NCBI GenBank assembly: GCA_021555075.1
Contig: JAKGBX010000002.1
Span: forward strand, 615,001 to 679,000
Length of the DNA stretch: 64,000 bases
Reading direction: 5' to 3'
From: Rhodobacteraceae bacterium LMO-JJ12
GTDB lineage: Bacteria > Pseudomonadota > Alphaproteobacteria > Rhodobacterales > Rhodobacteraceae
This document shows positions 1 to 8,300 of the stretch, one piece after another (the stretch's first letter is position 1; each line of letters begins with the position of its first letter). Below the pieces are notes generated by a model. It was not told the origin of the DNA. It saw only the letters and a program-made list of their open reading frames with translations, and searched no databases. Both the position numbers and the translations under genes were made by a program.

Positions 1-903
1 TGGTGGCGCATGGGGCGGGCGATGTATGCGGCGGGCATCCGTCAGGATGATATCGTTCAGAATTGCTTCTCTTACCATCTCACGCCTGCGGGCATGATGT
101 TTGAAGCCGGAGCAAGGGCGATTGGCTGTGCCGTACTGCCTGCGGGAACCGGGCAGACCGAACTGCAGGCACAAGCCGCGCATGACGTCGGTGTAACCGC
201 TTACGCGGGCACGCCGGATTACCTCAAGATCATTCTCGACAAGGCAGACGAGATGGGCTTGGCGTTGAAAATCTCAAAGGCGGTTGTGGGTGGAGGCGCG
301 CTGTTCCCGTCGCTTCGCCAGGAATACGCTGAGCGCGGTATCCCTTGCTTGCAGGGTTATGGCACCGCCGATCTGGGGTCGATTGCCTATGAAACCGAGG
401 CGATGGAGGGGATGATCGTAGATGAGGGTGTGATCGTTGAAATCGTGACCCCCGGCACCGGTGACCCTGTCAAAACCGGCGATGTGGGCGAGGTGGTTGT
501 GACCTCGCTCAACCCCGATTACCCGCTGGTCCGTTTTGCCACCGGTGATCTGAGCGCCATGATGGTGGGGGAAAGCCCTTGTGGGCGCAGCAACATTCGG
601 ATCAAGGGTTGGATGGGCCGGGCCGATCAGACCACCAAAATCAAGGGTATGTTTGTGCGCCCTGAGCAAGTGGCAACACTTGTCGCCCGGCATGACGAGA
701 TTGCAAAAGCCCGGGTCATTGCCGGGCGAGATGGTGAAGTAGACACCATGACCGTGCAAATCGAAGCTGATGGCGGTGATAGTGCAGTCTATGCCAAGAC
801 GGTCGCCGAAGTACTCAAGCTCAAGGCCAAGATCGAAGTCGTGGCAAAGGGAGCCTTGCCCAACGATGGTAAAGTGATCGAAGACACCCGCAGCTATGAT
901 TGA
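1..903 (+). CDS. AMP-binding acyl/aryl-CoA ligase, PaaK-like (C-terminal part)
   Basis: The reading frame is open from the first base (W-W-R before the Met at 10), so the gene is cut by the window edge and about 300 C-terminal residues remain. The protein resembles phenylacetate-CoA ligases of the ANL adenylating superfamily: a GYGTADLG segment fits the acyl-adenylate motif region, LVRFATGDLS matches the conserved R-x-x-T-G-D hinge region, and the C-terminal domain has the GMFVRPEQV segment typical of PaaK relatives. Such enzymes activate an aromatic or other carboxylic acid as an adenylate and pass it to coenzyme A. The substrate cannot be read from this fragment. In relatives this gene often follows branched-chain amino acid type ABC transporter genes, which would lie outside the window. 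Confidence 0.8.
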   Translation, partial: WWRMGRAMYAAGIRQDDIVQNCFSYHLTPAGMMFEAGARAIGCAVLPAGTGQTELQAQAAHDVGVTAYAGTPDYLKIILDKADEMGLALKISKAVVGGGALFPSLRQEYAERGIPCLQGYGTADLGSIAYETEAMEGMIVDEGVIVEIVTPGTGDPVKTGDVGEVVVTSLNPDYPLVRFATGDLSAMMVGESPCGRSNIRIKGWMGRADQTTKIKGMFVRPEQVATLVARHDEIAKARVIAGRDGEVDTMTVQIEADGGDSAVYAKTVAEVLKLKAKIEVVAKGALPNDGKVIEDTRSYD

Positions 904-1024
904 GCCGGGGGTGTTGTCTGCCCCTTGAGGGGGGGAAGAATACGCCTTTCAAAGCTGTTGCAAGGGAGCGATCGTGCCTGGATCGCTCTCAGCCTATTAC
1001 TAGCTGAACCTCATCGCGAAATAG

Positions 1025-1054
1025 AAAAAGCCGCCCGAAAAAGGGGCGGCTTTT
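1025..1054. terminator. Bidirectional terminator between PaaK-like gene and rpmJ
   Basis: An 11-bp perfect stem (1026-1036 with 1044-1054, AAAAGCCGCCC and its complement) closes a 7-nt loop. It is flanked by T runs on both strands, so it can end transcription of the ligase gene from the left and of rpmJ from the right. A second hairpin without a T run (GAGCGATC arms at 966-973 and 981-988) lies just after the ligase stop codon. Confidence 0.8.
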
Positions 1055-1084
1055 CAATAACCTGGCGCATATGCGCCGCGCGTT

Positions 1085-1210
1085 TCAGCCTTGGCGGGCT
1101 TTGAAACGAGGCTGGGTCTTGTTGATGACGTAGACGCGGCCTTTGCGGCGCACGATACGGCAATCGCGGTGCCGGTTCTTGAGCGAACGAAGCGAATTCT
1201 TGACCTTCAT
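1085..1210 (-). CDS. rpmJ: 50S ribosomal protein L36
   Basis: A 41-residue basic protein beginning [20 protein letters not shown], the standard alphaproteobacterial L36 form. It is a small component of the large ribosomal subunit. The frame is open upstream to 1270, but the Met at 1210 is preceded by GGAGAG and matches the family start, so the longer version is rejected. This is the form without the full set of zinc-binding cysteines (only one Cys is present). The gene lies 82 nt downstream of tRNA-Val on the same strand and may share its transcript; a hairpin terminator follows. Confidence 0.93.
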   Translation of the reverse strand: MKVKNSLRSLKNRHRDCRIVRRKGRVYVINKTQPRFKARQG

Positions 1211-1292
1211 CGGTCTCTCCTCATTTTCGCGGCGCGGGCCTGCGCCTATGGTTTCGCGGGTGCCCCACACGACGTGTGGAACGGTGAATTCA

Positions 1293-1367
1293 TGGTGGGC
1301 GATACTGGGATCGAACCAGTGACCCCTTCGATGTCAACGAAGTGCTCTACCGCTGAGCTAATCACCC
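1293..1367 (-). tRNA. tRNA-Val (anticodon GAC)
   Basis: On the minus strand the cloverleaf is complete: acceptor stem GGGTGAT/ATCGCCC with one G-T pair, D arm with AGCTCAGC, anticodon stem CTTCG/CGAAG around loop TTGACAT (anticodon GAC), T arm with GGTTCGATCC. Discriminator A and an encoded CCA end at 1293. Length is 75 nt. GAC reads the Val codons GTC and GTT. Confidence 0.95.
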
Positions 1368-1532
1368 ATGTTTGTCCGGTCTGGCATCTTTGCCCGAATT
1401 TCGGTTTCCCAAAAAATCCGGGCGCGGGATAGTCCGCGCCGGTCTTTGGGGTCTATAAAAGGAGTCGGGGAAAGGATCAAGGGCTTTTGGCAGCGCAAAA
1501 AATCGGGTTAGACTATGTGTCAAGGAGATGCC

Positions 1533-2396
1533 ATGCCCAAGGTCGCCTATGATCTGATTCACCCCGAAACGCGGAGCACATCCGTGGTGTTCGCCTCGCC
1601 GCATTCGGGGGACGATTATCCGTGGTCATTCCTGCGCCGGACCGAACTTGACAAGCTGTCCATCCGCAGTTCGGAGGATGCGTTTGTCAATCGGCTGTTT
1701 GACTGCGCGCCGCAATTTGGTGCTCCGTTTTTGCGCGCGGGGGCGCCGCGGGCATTTGTCGATCTCAACCGCAGCGCCGAAGAGTTGGACCCCGCACTTA
1801 TCGAAGGGGCCAGTCGGCAAGGGCACAATCCGCGCATCGCATCGGGTCTTGGTGTGATCCCGCGGGTGGTGGCGGGGGGGCGGGCGATCTATCGTGGCAA
1901 GTTGCCGATGGCAGAGGCGAAACGGCGCATCGATCTCTACTGGAGACCATATCACGAGATGCTGGGGCGACAGCTTAACGAGGCGCGCGCCCTTTTTGGC
2001 GAGGCGATTCTGGTGGATTGTCATTCGATGCCGCACGAGGCGATGGACGCGATCGCGCGCGGTGTGGTCAAACGGCCCGAGATTGTCATCGGCGACCGGT
2101 TTGGCGCCAGCGCGGATAGTGAAATCGTCGAGCGGATCGAGTCGGCATTTGCTTCGGCGGGGTTGACCGTGGTGCGAAATGCACCCTTTGCCGGAGCCTA
2201 TATCGTGCAGCATTATGGCCGCCCCGCGCGCCGTCAACATGCGGTTCAGATCGAGATTGATCGCGCGCTCTATATGAACGAGGCCCTGGTGAAGCCAAAC
2301 GAAAACTTCAATGAGTTCAGAACATTGATGCGGCGCGTTGTGGCCGAGATTGCCAGCATCGGGGCTGCGCACCAAGAGAAGCTGGCCGCGGAATAG
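1533..2396 (+). CDS. N-formylglutamate amidohydrolase family protein
   Basis: A 287-residue protein of the FGase family (HutG-type), which hydrolyses N-formylglutamate to glutamate and formate, the last step of one histidine degradation route. Recognised from the VVFASPHSGDDYP opening, FVDLNRSAEELD, the ILVDCHSMPHE segment with metal-ligand-type residues, and HAVQIEIDRALYMNE near the C terminus. A Met at 1515 is in frame, but AAGGAG lies 5 nt before the Met at 1533, which therefore is the better start. No other hut gene is nearby, so the real substrate may be another N-formyl or N-acyl amino acid. Confidence 0.85.
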   Translation: MPKVAYDLIHPETRSTSVVFASPHSGDDYPWSFLRRTELDKLSIRSSEDAFVNRLFDCAPQFGAPFLRAGAPRAFVDLNRSAEELDPALIEGASRQGHNPRIASGLGVIPRVVAGGRAIYRGKLPMAEAKRRIDLYWRPYHEMLGRQLNEARALFGEAILVDCHSMPHEAMDAIARGVVKRPEIVIGDRFGASADSEIVERIESAFASAGLTVVRNAPFAGAYIVQHYGRPARRQHAVQIEIDRALYMNEALVKPNENFNEFRTLMRRVVAEIASIGAAHQEKLAAE

Positions 2397-2774
2397 GGCG
2401 TATGCCCCCGGCCGGTCTGGTGGGCTTTGCTGCGCGAGAAACGCGCGGTTCGGGGGCCCGCCCGCCCAACCCCGTCTGGCGCGGGTGAAAGGATCACCCT
2501 GCCAGACCCCCGCTCACCGCGCGTTGGGGCTATTGTCTGCACTGTCGTGGCGGGTGATTGGCGGCGGGATGGGGGCATTTCTTCGAGGAAAAGGGTCGTA
2601 AAGCGGCTGTCCGGGTTAAGCGGCGGTGATACCTGCGGCCCGCCTGGTTAACCGAGCCGCCAGAGAGGCGAATCGGGGGGGTGACTTGCGGCTGCCGGAT
2701 GGCTGTTTTGTGTGCACCGGGGGGACGGGGCAGATCTTAGGGGAAAATTAGCTAATTGAGCGTACTCTCGGGCC
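2397..2774. other. Intergenic region without a recognised gene
   Basis: 378 bp between two convergent genes. Short open frames exist on both strands but none has a ribosome site plus recognisable protein. The sequence is GC-rich with poly-G runs. I see no terminator with a clear T run, no tRNA and no repeat shared with the other intergenic regions of the window. Confidence 0.6.
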
Positions 2775-4031
2775 TCAGCGGCGCAGCGAGCGGCCCTTGA
2801 CGATCGCATCGGCGCCGAAACGGGCGCGGATTGCGTCGGTGGCGCGTTCCGCTTCGGAACGTTTGGTGGCCTGCGGGTCGAGCAGATCGCCGGAACGGTC
2901 GGCCTGGTCCTCGGGGATCAGATCGGAGATGCCGACACCGATCAAACGGTAGGGGCCTTGGTTTTCGGCGGCGTCGAGCAGCGCGCGGGCGGAGCGGTAG
3001 ATCGTGTCGGCCAGTTGGGTGGCGTCACGCAGGGAGATACGACGTGTGAGGATTGCATGATTGGCACGTTTGAGTTTGAGCGTAACGACACGCCCCGCGA
3101 GGCCGCGTGCCTTGGCCCGGTCGGATACTTTTTCGCCCAGCCGCCAGATATGGCCGTCGAGCAGGTCGATATCAGAGGTGTCCTCATAAAAGGTCGTCTC
3201 GTTGGAAATGGATTTGATCGGCGTATGAGAGGAGACGCGGCGCGCATCCTGACCGCGCGCGAGGTGCCAGAGCCGGTCGCCCATGGCGCCAAAACGGGCG
3301 TGCAGATCTGTTTTGTCCCAGCGCAACAGATCGCAGAACCGGTGAATACCGGCGGCGTCAAGCTGAGCCTGCATCGCGGCGCCAACGCCCCAGATCAAAC
3401 GGACCGGTTTATCATGCAGGAAGTCAGCGGTTTCAGCACGCCCGATGACCGAAAAGCCGCGCGGCTTGTCGAGATCGGACGCGATCTTGGCGAGGAACTT
3501 GTTGTGGCTGAGACCGATGGACCCGGTGAGGCCGAGTTCGTCCTTCATCCGTTTGATCAGGCGGGCAAGCATGACGGCGGGCGGGTGCCCATGCAGGCGC
3601 CGGGTGCCCGACAGGTCCATGAAGGCTTCGTCAAGCGAGAGCGGTTCGATATCGGGGGTCAGTTCGTCCATCATGGCGCGGATCGCCTTGGAGGCTTCGA
3701 CATAGGCGGCCAGGCGTGGGCGAATCACCACCGCGTCGGGGCAGAGTTTGAGCGCCTGAAACATCGGCATCGCAGAGCGCACACCGCGAATGCGCGCGAT
3801 GTAACAGGCGGTCGAGACCACGCCGCGATGGCCACCGCCGATGATGACGGGTTTGGCGGCAAGTTCGGGATTGTCGCGCTTTTCGACCGAGGCATAGAAG
3901 GCGTCGCAATCCATATGGGCAATCGAAAGGTCGAACAGTTCGGGATGCGCCACCACGCGCGGACCGGCACAGACCGGGCAGCGGGTGCCGGACTCAAATT
4001 CGTGCAGACAGGAGCGGCAAAGGGCGGGCAT
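2775..4031 (-). CDS. dinB: DNA polymerase IV with N-terminal zinc ribbon
   Basis: A 418-residue Y-family translesion polymerase. Residues 39-50 (HMDCDAFYASVE) hold the first metal-binding aspartates D41 and D43, and SLDEAFMDLSG around 132-142 holds D134/E135; the little-finger domain follows. The N terminus carries C5-x2-C8 and C18-x2-C21, a zinc-ribbon-like extension absent from Escherichia coli DinB. The frame is open to 4379, but that stretch overlaps the divergent SPFH gene and has no family similarity, so the Met at 4031 is used. Y-family polymerases bypass lesions at the cost of accuracy and slip easily on short repeats. I see no obvious LexA site in the 130 bp between the two divergent genes. 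Confidence 0.9.
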   Translation of the reverse strand: MPALCRSCLHEFESGTRCPVCAGPRVVAHPELFDLSIAHMDCDAFYASVEKRDNPELAAKPVIIGGGHRGVVSTACYIARIRGVRSAMPMFQALKLCPDAVVIRPRLAAYVEASKAIRAMMDELTPDIEPLSLDEAFMDLSGTRRLHGHPPAVMLARLIKRMKDELGLTGSIGLSHNKFLAKIASDLDKPRGFSVIGRAETADFLHDKPVRLIWGVGAAMQAQLDAAGIHRFCDLLRWDKTDLHARFGAMGDRLWHLARGQDARRVSSHTPIKSISNETTFYEDTSDIDLLDGHIWRLGEKVSDRAKARGLAGRVVTLKLKRANHAILTRRISLRDATQLADTIYRSARALLDAAENQGPYRLIGVGISDLIPEDQADRSGDLLDPQATKRSEAERATDAIRARFGADAIVKGRSLRR

Positions 4032-4161
4032 GGCGCCACGATACGCCCGATGCCGCGCGCGAGCAATCGGCGCCGAAGGGCAAACGCGGGCGCGTTTGCG
4101 CTTTCCTTTTCGAGCGGGAGCCTCAATATACCGGGCGTATGTTGGAAGCGAGGTTCTTTCT

Positions 4162-5058
4162 ATGACTCCTGAAGAGATTATCAACGAAGTGGCGAACGGG
4201 AACGTCGTTCTGCTGCTTCTGGCGGTATTTATAATTGTTTGCATTTTTCTTGGTGTGCGGATCGTGCCGCAATCGGAAAAACATGTGGTTGAGCGGTTTG
4301 GCCGGTTGCGCGCGGTTCTGGGGCCAGGGATCAACTTTATCGTGCCATTTCTCGACAAGGTGCGGCACAAGATTTCCATTCTGGAGCGTCAGCTGCCATC
4401 GGCAAATCAAGACGCGATCACCAAGGACAACGTTCTGGTGCAAGTGGAAACCAGCGTGTTTTACCGCATTCTGGAGCCGGAAAAGACGGTTTACCGGATC
4501 CGTGATGTGGATGCGGCGATTGCGACGACCGTGGCCGGGATTGTGCGGGCCGGGATCGGTGAGATGGAATTGGACGAGGTGCAAAGTAACCGCCAGCAAT
4601 TGATCAGCCAGATCAAGCAGCAGGTGGCGGATGCGGTGGATAACTGGGGCATTGAAGTCACCCGCGCCGAGATTCTGGATGTGAACCTTGATACGCAGAC
4701 GCGCGATGCGATGTTGCAGCAGTTGAACGCCGAGCGCGAGCGCCGTGCCGCGGTGACGCGGGCCGAGGGTGCGAAGCGGGCCATCGAGTTGAATGCCGAT
4801 GCCGAGCTCTATGCAGCAGAGCAGAAGGCCAAGGCGCGCCGGATTTCGGCGGACGCCGAGGCCTATGCCACCGGGGTTGTGGCCGAGGCGATTGCTGCGA
4901 ACGGGCTTGAAGCGGCGCAGTATCAGGTGGCGCTGAAGCAGGTGGAGGCGCTGGTCAAGGTGGGTGAAGGCGCGGGCAAGCAGACCGTGTTGTTGCCGAC
5001 CAATGTGCTCGATGCGTTTGGCGATGCGTTCAATATGCTGAAGGGATCGCGCGGATGA
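4162..5058 (+). CDS. SPFH/band 7 membrane protein (stomatin/QmcA-like)
   Basis: A 298-residue prohibitin-homology protein. One N-terminal membrane segment (about residues 13-32) is followed by the SPFH domain (VPQSEKHVVERFGR onward) and an Ala/Glu-rich coiled coil around 190-260. Stomatin-type proteins oligomerise on the cytoplasmic membrane and organise lipid domains or protease partners. The stop overlaps the start of the NfeD-like gene by four bases (ATGA), the usual SPFH-NfeD pairing. The frame is open upstream to 3985, but the Met at 4162 precedes the hydrophobic anchor and fits the family. Confidence 0.9.
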   Translation: MTPEEIINEVANGNVVLLLLAVFIIVCIFLGVRIVPQSEKHVVERFGRLRAVLGPGINFIVPFLDKVRHKISILERQLPSANQDAITKDNVLVQVETSVFYRILEPEKTVYRIRDVDAAIATTVAGIVRAGIGEMELDEVQSNRQQLISQIKQQVADAVDNWGIEVTRAEILDVNLDTQTRDAMLQQLNAERERRAAVTRAEGAKRAIELNADAELYAAEQKAKARRISADAEAYATGVVAEAIAANGLEAAQYQVALKQVEALVKVGEGAGKQTVLLPTNVLDAFGDAFNMLKGSRG

Positions 5059-5342
5059 CTTGGGACGTGTGGTGGGTCTGGGTCGCGGGCGGTATCGTTC
5101 TGGGCATTCTGGAAGTGTTTGCCCCCGGCTTCATCTTTCTGGGGTTCGCCGTGGGTGCCGTCGTGGTGGGGGTGCTGCTGGCGTTGGGCGGCTCTGTCGC
5201 GGCGACGCTGACCACATCGGTGTCGATGACGCTGTTGATCTTCGCGGTTGCCTCGCTGATTGCGTGGCTGGTGCTGCGCAGGATGGAGGGCGTTCGCAAG
5301 GGGCAGAAGAAGCTCTGGGACAAGGATATCAACGAGGAATGA
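5055..5342 (+). CDS. NfeD family membrane protein, short form
   Basis: A 95-residue protein of two to three hydrophobic segments (about 5-47 and 52-74) ending in a charged tail (GQKKLWDKDINEE). NfeD proteins pair with stomatin-like SPFH proteins, and this gene overlaps the SPFH gene by ATGA, implying coupled translation and a membrane complex. Most short NfeD proteins carry a soluble OB-fold of about 60 residues after the membrane part; here only about 20 residues follow, so that domain is missing. The short form may be lineage-typical rather than damaged, since the frame ends cleanly. Confidence 0.82.
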   Translation: MTWDVWWVWVAGGIVLGILEVFAPGFIFLGFAVGAVVVGVLLALGGSVAATLTTSVSMTLLIFAVASLIAWLVLRRMEGVRKGQKKLWDKDINEE

Positions 5343-5362
5343 CAGGCAGGGGCAGGTGAGCC

Positions 5363-5392
5363 GGATCATGGGCGGCGGGATCATGGGCGGCG
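5363..5392. repeat. Perfect 15-bp tandem duplication
   Basis: GGATCATGGGCGGCG occurs twice head to tail (5363-5377 and 5378-5392) in the spacer after the NfeD-like gene and just before the TetR-type operators. Confidence 0.95.
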
Positions 5393-5402
5393 AAACTCAC
5401 GT

Positions 5403-5442
5403 TTGAGTGATTGCTCAAATCAAGCATTGAGTGATCGCTCAA
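5403..5442. promoter_or_regulatory. Two tandem TetR-type operators
   Basis: Two 16-bp near-palindromes, TTGAGTGATTGCTCAA (5403-5418) and TTGAGTGATCGCTCAA (5427-5442), share the arms TTGAG/CTCAA and are 24 bp apart centre to centre. They lie 60 bp before the AhpD-like gene whose operon ends in a TetR gene. Size and symmetry fit TetR-family binding sites; assignment to that regulator is inference. Confidence 0.7.
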
Positions 5443-5501
5443 ATAAGCCTAGGCAGGTGGCAGGGCAGATAGGCCCACCCCACAACGCTTAGGAAATCAT
5501 C

Positions 5502-6068
5502 ATGGCTACTTTTCCCATTCACACTATTGAAACTGCTCCCGAGGCCGGCAAACCGCTGCTTGAGACATCGCTGAAAAACAACGGTCGCATTCCGGGGTTG
5601 CATGGCACGATGGCCGATGCGCCCGAATTGTTGGCGGCCTATAGCTTTGCCCACCAGCAGTTCATGGCAACCAGCCTGACTGACGAAGAAAAAACCGTGG
5701 TCTGGCAGGCGGTAAACGTTGAGCAAGACTGTCATTATTGTGTGCCCGCGCATACCGGTATCGCCAAAATGATGAAGGTGGATGACGCCATCACCGAGGC
5801 GCTGCGCAACGAGACACCTTTGCCCACGGCCAAGCTGGAAGCGCTGCGCGATTTCACCCTTCAGGTCGTGCGCAACCGTGGTTTCGTGAGCGATGAGGAC
5901 ACGCAGGCATTTCTGGATGCCGGGTTTGATACCCGCAACATTCTCGAGGTCATATTGGGCGTGTCGCAGAAGGTGATGTCGAATTACACCAACCACTTCG
6001 CGCAGACACCTGTCGATACGGTGTTCCAGAAGTTTGCCTGGGAGCGGAGCGCAGTTGCGGCCGAGTGA
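5502..6068 (+). CDS. AhpD-like/carboxymuconolactone decarboxylase family protein
   Basis: A 188-residue all-helical protein with the AhpD-type thiol motif E74-x2-C77-H-Y-C80-x3-H84. In this family the Cys pair does peroxidase-linked disulfide chemistry, and the acidic residue and His act in proton relay. It is therefore more likely a peroxide- or electrophile-related reductant than a true lactone decarboxylase. It is followed by a DsbA/FrnE-like oxidoreductase and a TetR regulator on the same strand, and preceded by two palindromic operators, so a small inducible redox operon is likely. The ATG has a moderate ribosome site (AGGA). Confidence 0.85.
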   Translation: MATFPIHTIETAPEAGKPLLETSLKNNGRIPGLHGTMADAPELLAAYSFAHQQFMATSLTDEEKTVVWQAVNVEQDCHYCVPAHTGIAKMMKVDDAITEALRNETPLPTAKLEALRDFTLQVVRNRGFVSDEDTQAFLDAGFDTRNILEVILGVSQKVMSNYTNHFAQTPVDTVFQKFAWERSAVAAE

Positions 6069-6274
6069 GACCTTTTCGGCACTGGGATTTTGATATTCTG
6101 GCGTTGCCGCCCTGCGGGGCGGCATCGGGCTAGGGAGGGTGATTGGCCGGTTTCGGGCGCGATTTGGGCGCGACCGGTGGCGGGCGGCGCCTGTAACACT
6201 TATCTTTGGGTATTGTTGGCCGCGTGGCGGTCGCAACATCCACAACAACGCACGGCATGACAGGAGCGCGTGAT

Positions 6275-6925
6275 ATGACGAATACTTCCCCCCTGAGGAT
6301 CGACATCGTGTCTGACGTGATGTGTCCATGGTGCATCATTGGATACCGCCAGTTGGCGCAGGCGTTGGAGGCGACGGGCACACCGCACGAGATCCACTGG
6401 CACCCATTTGAGCTGAACCCGGAAATGCCAGCCGAAGGGCAGAACATGCGCGAGCATATCGTCGAAAAATATGGCTCGACGCCCGAGCAATCCGAGCAAA
6501 GCCGCGCACAGATGACGGCGCTGGGTGACACGCTGGGGTTTGATTTTCAGTTCAGTGCGGACATGCGCATGCACAACACGTTCAACGCCCATCAATTGCT
6601 GCATTGGGCCGATACGCAGGGGCGCAAGCATGACCTGAAAATGGCCCTGTTTTCCGCCCATTTCACGGATCGGCGCGATCTGTCTGACATTGCGGTTCTG
6701 GCCGACGTGGCTTCGGAAATCGGTCTGAACCGGAACGAGGCTCTGGCGGTGCTTGAGGATCAACGGTTTGCAGGTGACGTTCGCCAAACCGAGAATTTCT
6801 GGATACAGCAGGGCATTCGCGGCGTTCCGGCGGTGGTCTTTGAGCGTCAGCATCTTGTCACCGGGGCGCAGGGCGTGGAAAATTATAGCCAGATCCTGAC
6901 CCAGTTGGCGAAGGAGGCCGTCTGA
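6275..6925 (+). CDS. DsbA family oxidoreductase, FrnE-like
   Basis: A 216-residue thioredoxin-fold protein with C17-P-W-C20 at the N-terminal end of the fold, an inserted helical domain, and the GIRGVPAVVFE cis-proline loop. This matches the cytosolic FrnE/2-hydroxychromene-2-carboxylate isomerase-like branch of the DsbA family; no signal peptide is present. It probably handles disulfides or glutathione-like adducts in the cytoplasm. AGGAG 8 nt before the Met at 6275 decides the start over the upstream in-frame Met at 6206. One base separates its stop from the TetR gene. Confidence 0.87.
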   Translation: MTNTSPLRIDIVSDVMCPWCIIGYRQLAQALEATGTPHEIHWHPFELNPEMPAEGQNMREHIVEKYGSTPEQSEQSRAQMTALGDTLGFDFQFSADMRMHNTFNAHQLLHWADTQGRKHDLKMALFSAHFTDRRDLSDIAVLADVASEIGLNRNEALAVLEDQRFAGDVRQTENFWIQQGIRGVPAVVFERQHLVTGAQGVENYSQILTQLAKEAV

Positions 6926-6926
6926 T

Positions 6927-7520
6927 ATGGCGCGCGCCGCGCCTTATGACCGCGATACGGCTCTGGATGCTGCGCTTACGCTGTTTTGGGAGAAGGGCTT
7001 TCATGCAACTTCGCTCAAGGATCTTGAGGCGGCGCTGGCGATGAAGCCGGGCAGTATCTATGCGGCGTTCAACAACAAGGAGTCGCTCTATCTGCTTGCG
7101 CTGGAACGGTATTTTGAGCGGTCGCGACAAGGGTTTCGCGATCAGGTGGCGCAGGCGGACTCGGCTTTGGGCGCGTTGGCCGATCACTTTCGCGCCTATG
7201 CGCGGATGGGCCCCGAAGATGCGAACCGCAGGGCCTGTATGTTGACGAAAACCTTAGTGGACACGCAATCCACCGAACCCGCAATTGCCGAGGTGACCCG
7301 CGTCTATCTTGCGGCGATGCAGGCAGAGTTTGCGGAGGCATTTCGCAAGGCCCGCGCGAGCGGAGAATTGCCCGATACCGCCGACCCCGAGCGGCTGGCG
7401 CGGCGGTTTCAGACGAATGTCGCGGCGCTGCGACTTGCCGTGCATCAGGGCATGGATGGCAGCGACTTTGCCGAGCTGGCCGAGGATATGGCACGCGAGG
7501 TAGAGCGGCTGCGCCTTTAG
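6927..7520 (+). CDS. TetR/AcrR family transcriptional regulator
   Basis: A 197-residue regulator. Residues 8-55 form the TetR DNA-binding domain (ALTLFWEKGFHATSLKDLEAAL, then GSIYAAFNNKESLYLLALERY), followed by a variable helical ligand domain. AAGGAGG lies just before the start, and the gene directly follows the FrnE-like gene, so it is probably the last gene of the operon it represses through the two palindromes at 5403-5442. Its 3' end overlaps the convergent pyrF by four bases. The inducer is unknown; the thiol enzymes suggest an electrophile or oxidant. Confidence 0.87.
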   Translation: MARAAPYDRDTALDAALTLFWEKGFHATSLKDLEAALAMKPGSIYAAFNNKESLYLLALERYFERSRQGFRDQVAQADSALGALADHFRAYARMGPEDANRRACMLTKTLVDTQSTEPAIAEVTRVYLAAMQAEFAEAFRKARASGELPDTADPERLARRFQTNVAALRLAVHQGMDGSDFAELAEDMAREVERLRL

Positions 7521-8224
7521 ACCCGGCCCATTTCGGCCAGCACCGCCTGAGCGGCGGCGCGCGGGTCGGGGGCCTGCCAGATGGGGCGACCGATGACGAT
7601 GTGATTGGCGCCATCGGCAAGGGCCTTTGCCGGGGTGGCGATGCGTTTTTGATCGCCGCTGTCGGCGCCGGTGGGGCGCACGCCGGGGGTGACGATCAGG
7701 CGGCCCGCCGCATTGGGCAGGGCGCGGATCACGGCGGCCTCATGCGGGCTGGCGATGACCCCGTCGGCTCCGGCCTCGAAGGCGCGTTCGGCGCGTTCGG
7801 TCACGATCTCGGTGATGTCGCCGGGCCGGATCATGCCAGCGTCGAGATCGGCGCGGTCAAGCGAGGTGAGAATGGTGACGGCGAGGATCTTGAGATCCTT
7901 GCCAGAGGCGCCTTCCTTGGCGGCGCGCACCACTTGCGGATCGCCGTGCACGGTGAGGAAGTCGAGATCGAACTGGGCCAGTCCGCGCACTGCCGCTTCG
8001 ACCGTTGCGCCGATATCAAACAACTTCATATCGAGGAAGATGCGCTTGGCGTGTTCCTCCTTAAGCTCATTGGCGAGGGCCAATCCGCCGCCGGTGAGCA
8101 TGCCAAGGCCGATCTTGTAAAAGGATACCGCGTCGCCGAGGCTTTCGGCCAGCGCGAGACCTTCAAGGGCGTTGGGGACATCGAGGGCGACGATCAGGCG
8201 GTCATCGGCGGGGGCGAGGGACAT
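7517..8224 (-). CDS. pyrF: Orotidine 5'-phosphate decarboxylase
   Basis: A 235-residue TIM-barrel enzyme catalysing the last step of UMP synthesis, OMP to UMP and CO2. The catalytic tetrad region FLDMKLFDIG (D65, K67, D70) is intact, as are the N-terminal IVALDVPN strand and the C-terminal phosphate-binding segments (VTPGVRP and IVIGRPI). Length is normal. It converges with the TetR gene and overlaps it by four bases. Confidence 0.95.
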   Translation of the reverse strand: MSLAPADDRLIVALDVPNALEGLALAESLGDAVSFYKIGLGMLTGGGLALANELKEEHAKRIFLDMKLFDIGATVEAAVRGLAQFDLDFLTVHGDPQVVRAAKEGASGKDLKILAVTILTSLDRADLDAGMIRPGDITEIVTERAERAFEAGADGVIASPHEAAVIRALPNAAGRLIVTPGVRPTGADSGDQKRIATPAKALADGANHIVIGRPIWQAPDPRAAAQAVLAEMGRV

Positions 8225-8300
8225 CGGCGGACTCCTTGGATTTGGCCGCTTTTGGCAGGGGGATATCGCGAAGGCAAGGGCGATGCGCCGGGCGCGCAGC

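Noticed and set aside
2660-2720. Similarity between 2680-2710 and 38950-38985 (GGGTGA-CTGCGGCTG blocks)
   Set aside because: Short, gapped and GC-rich; not enough to call a repeat.
4032-4379. N-terminal extension of dinB up to 4379
   Set aside because: It overlaps the divergent SPFH gene start and has no similarity to Pol IV; the Met at 4031 precedes the zinc-ribbon.
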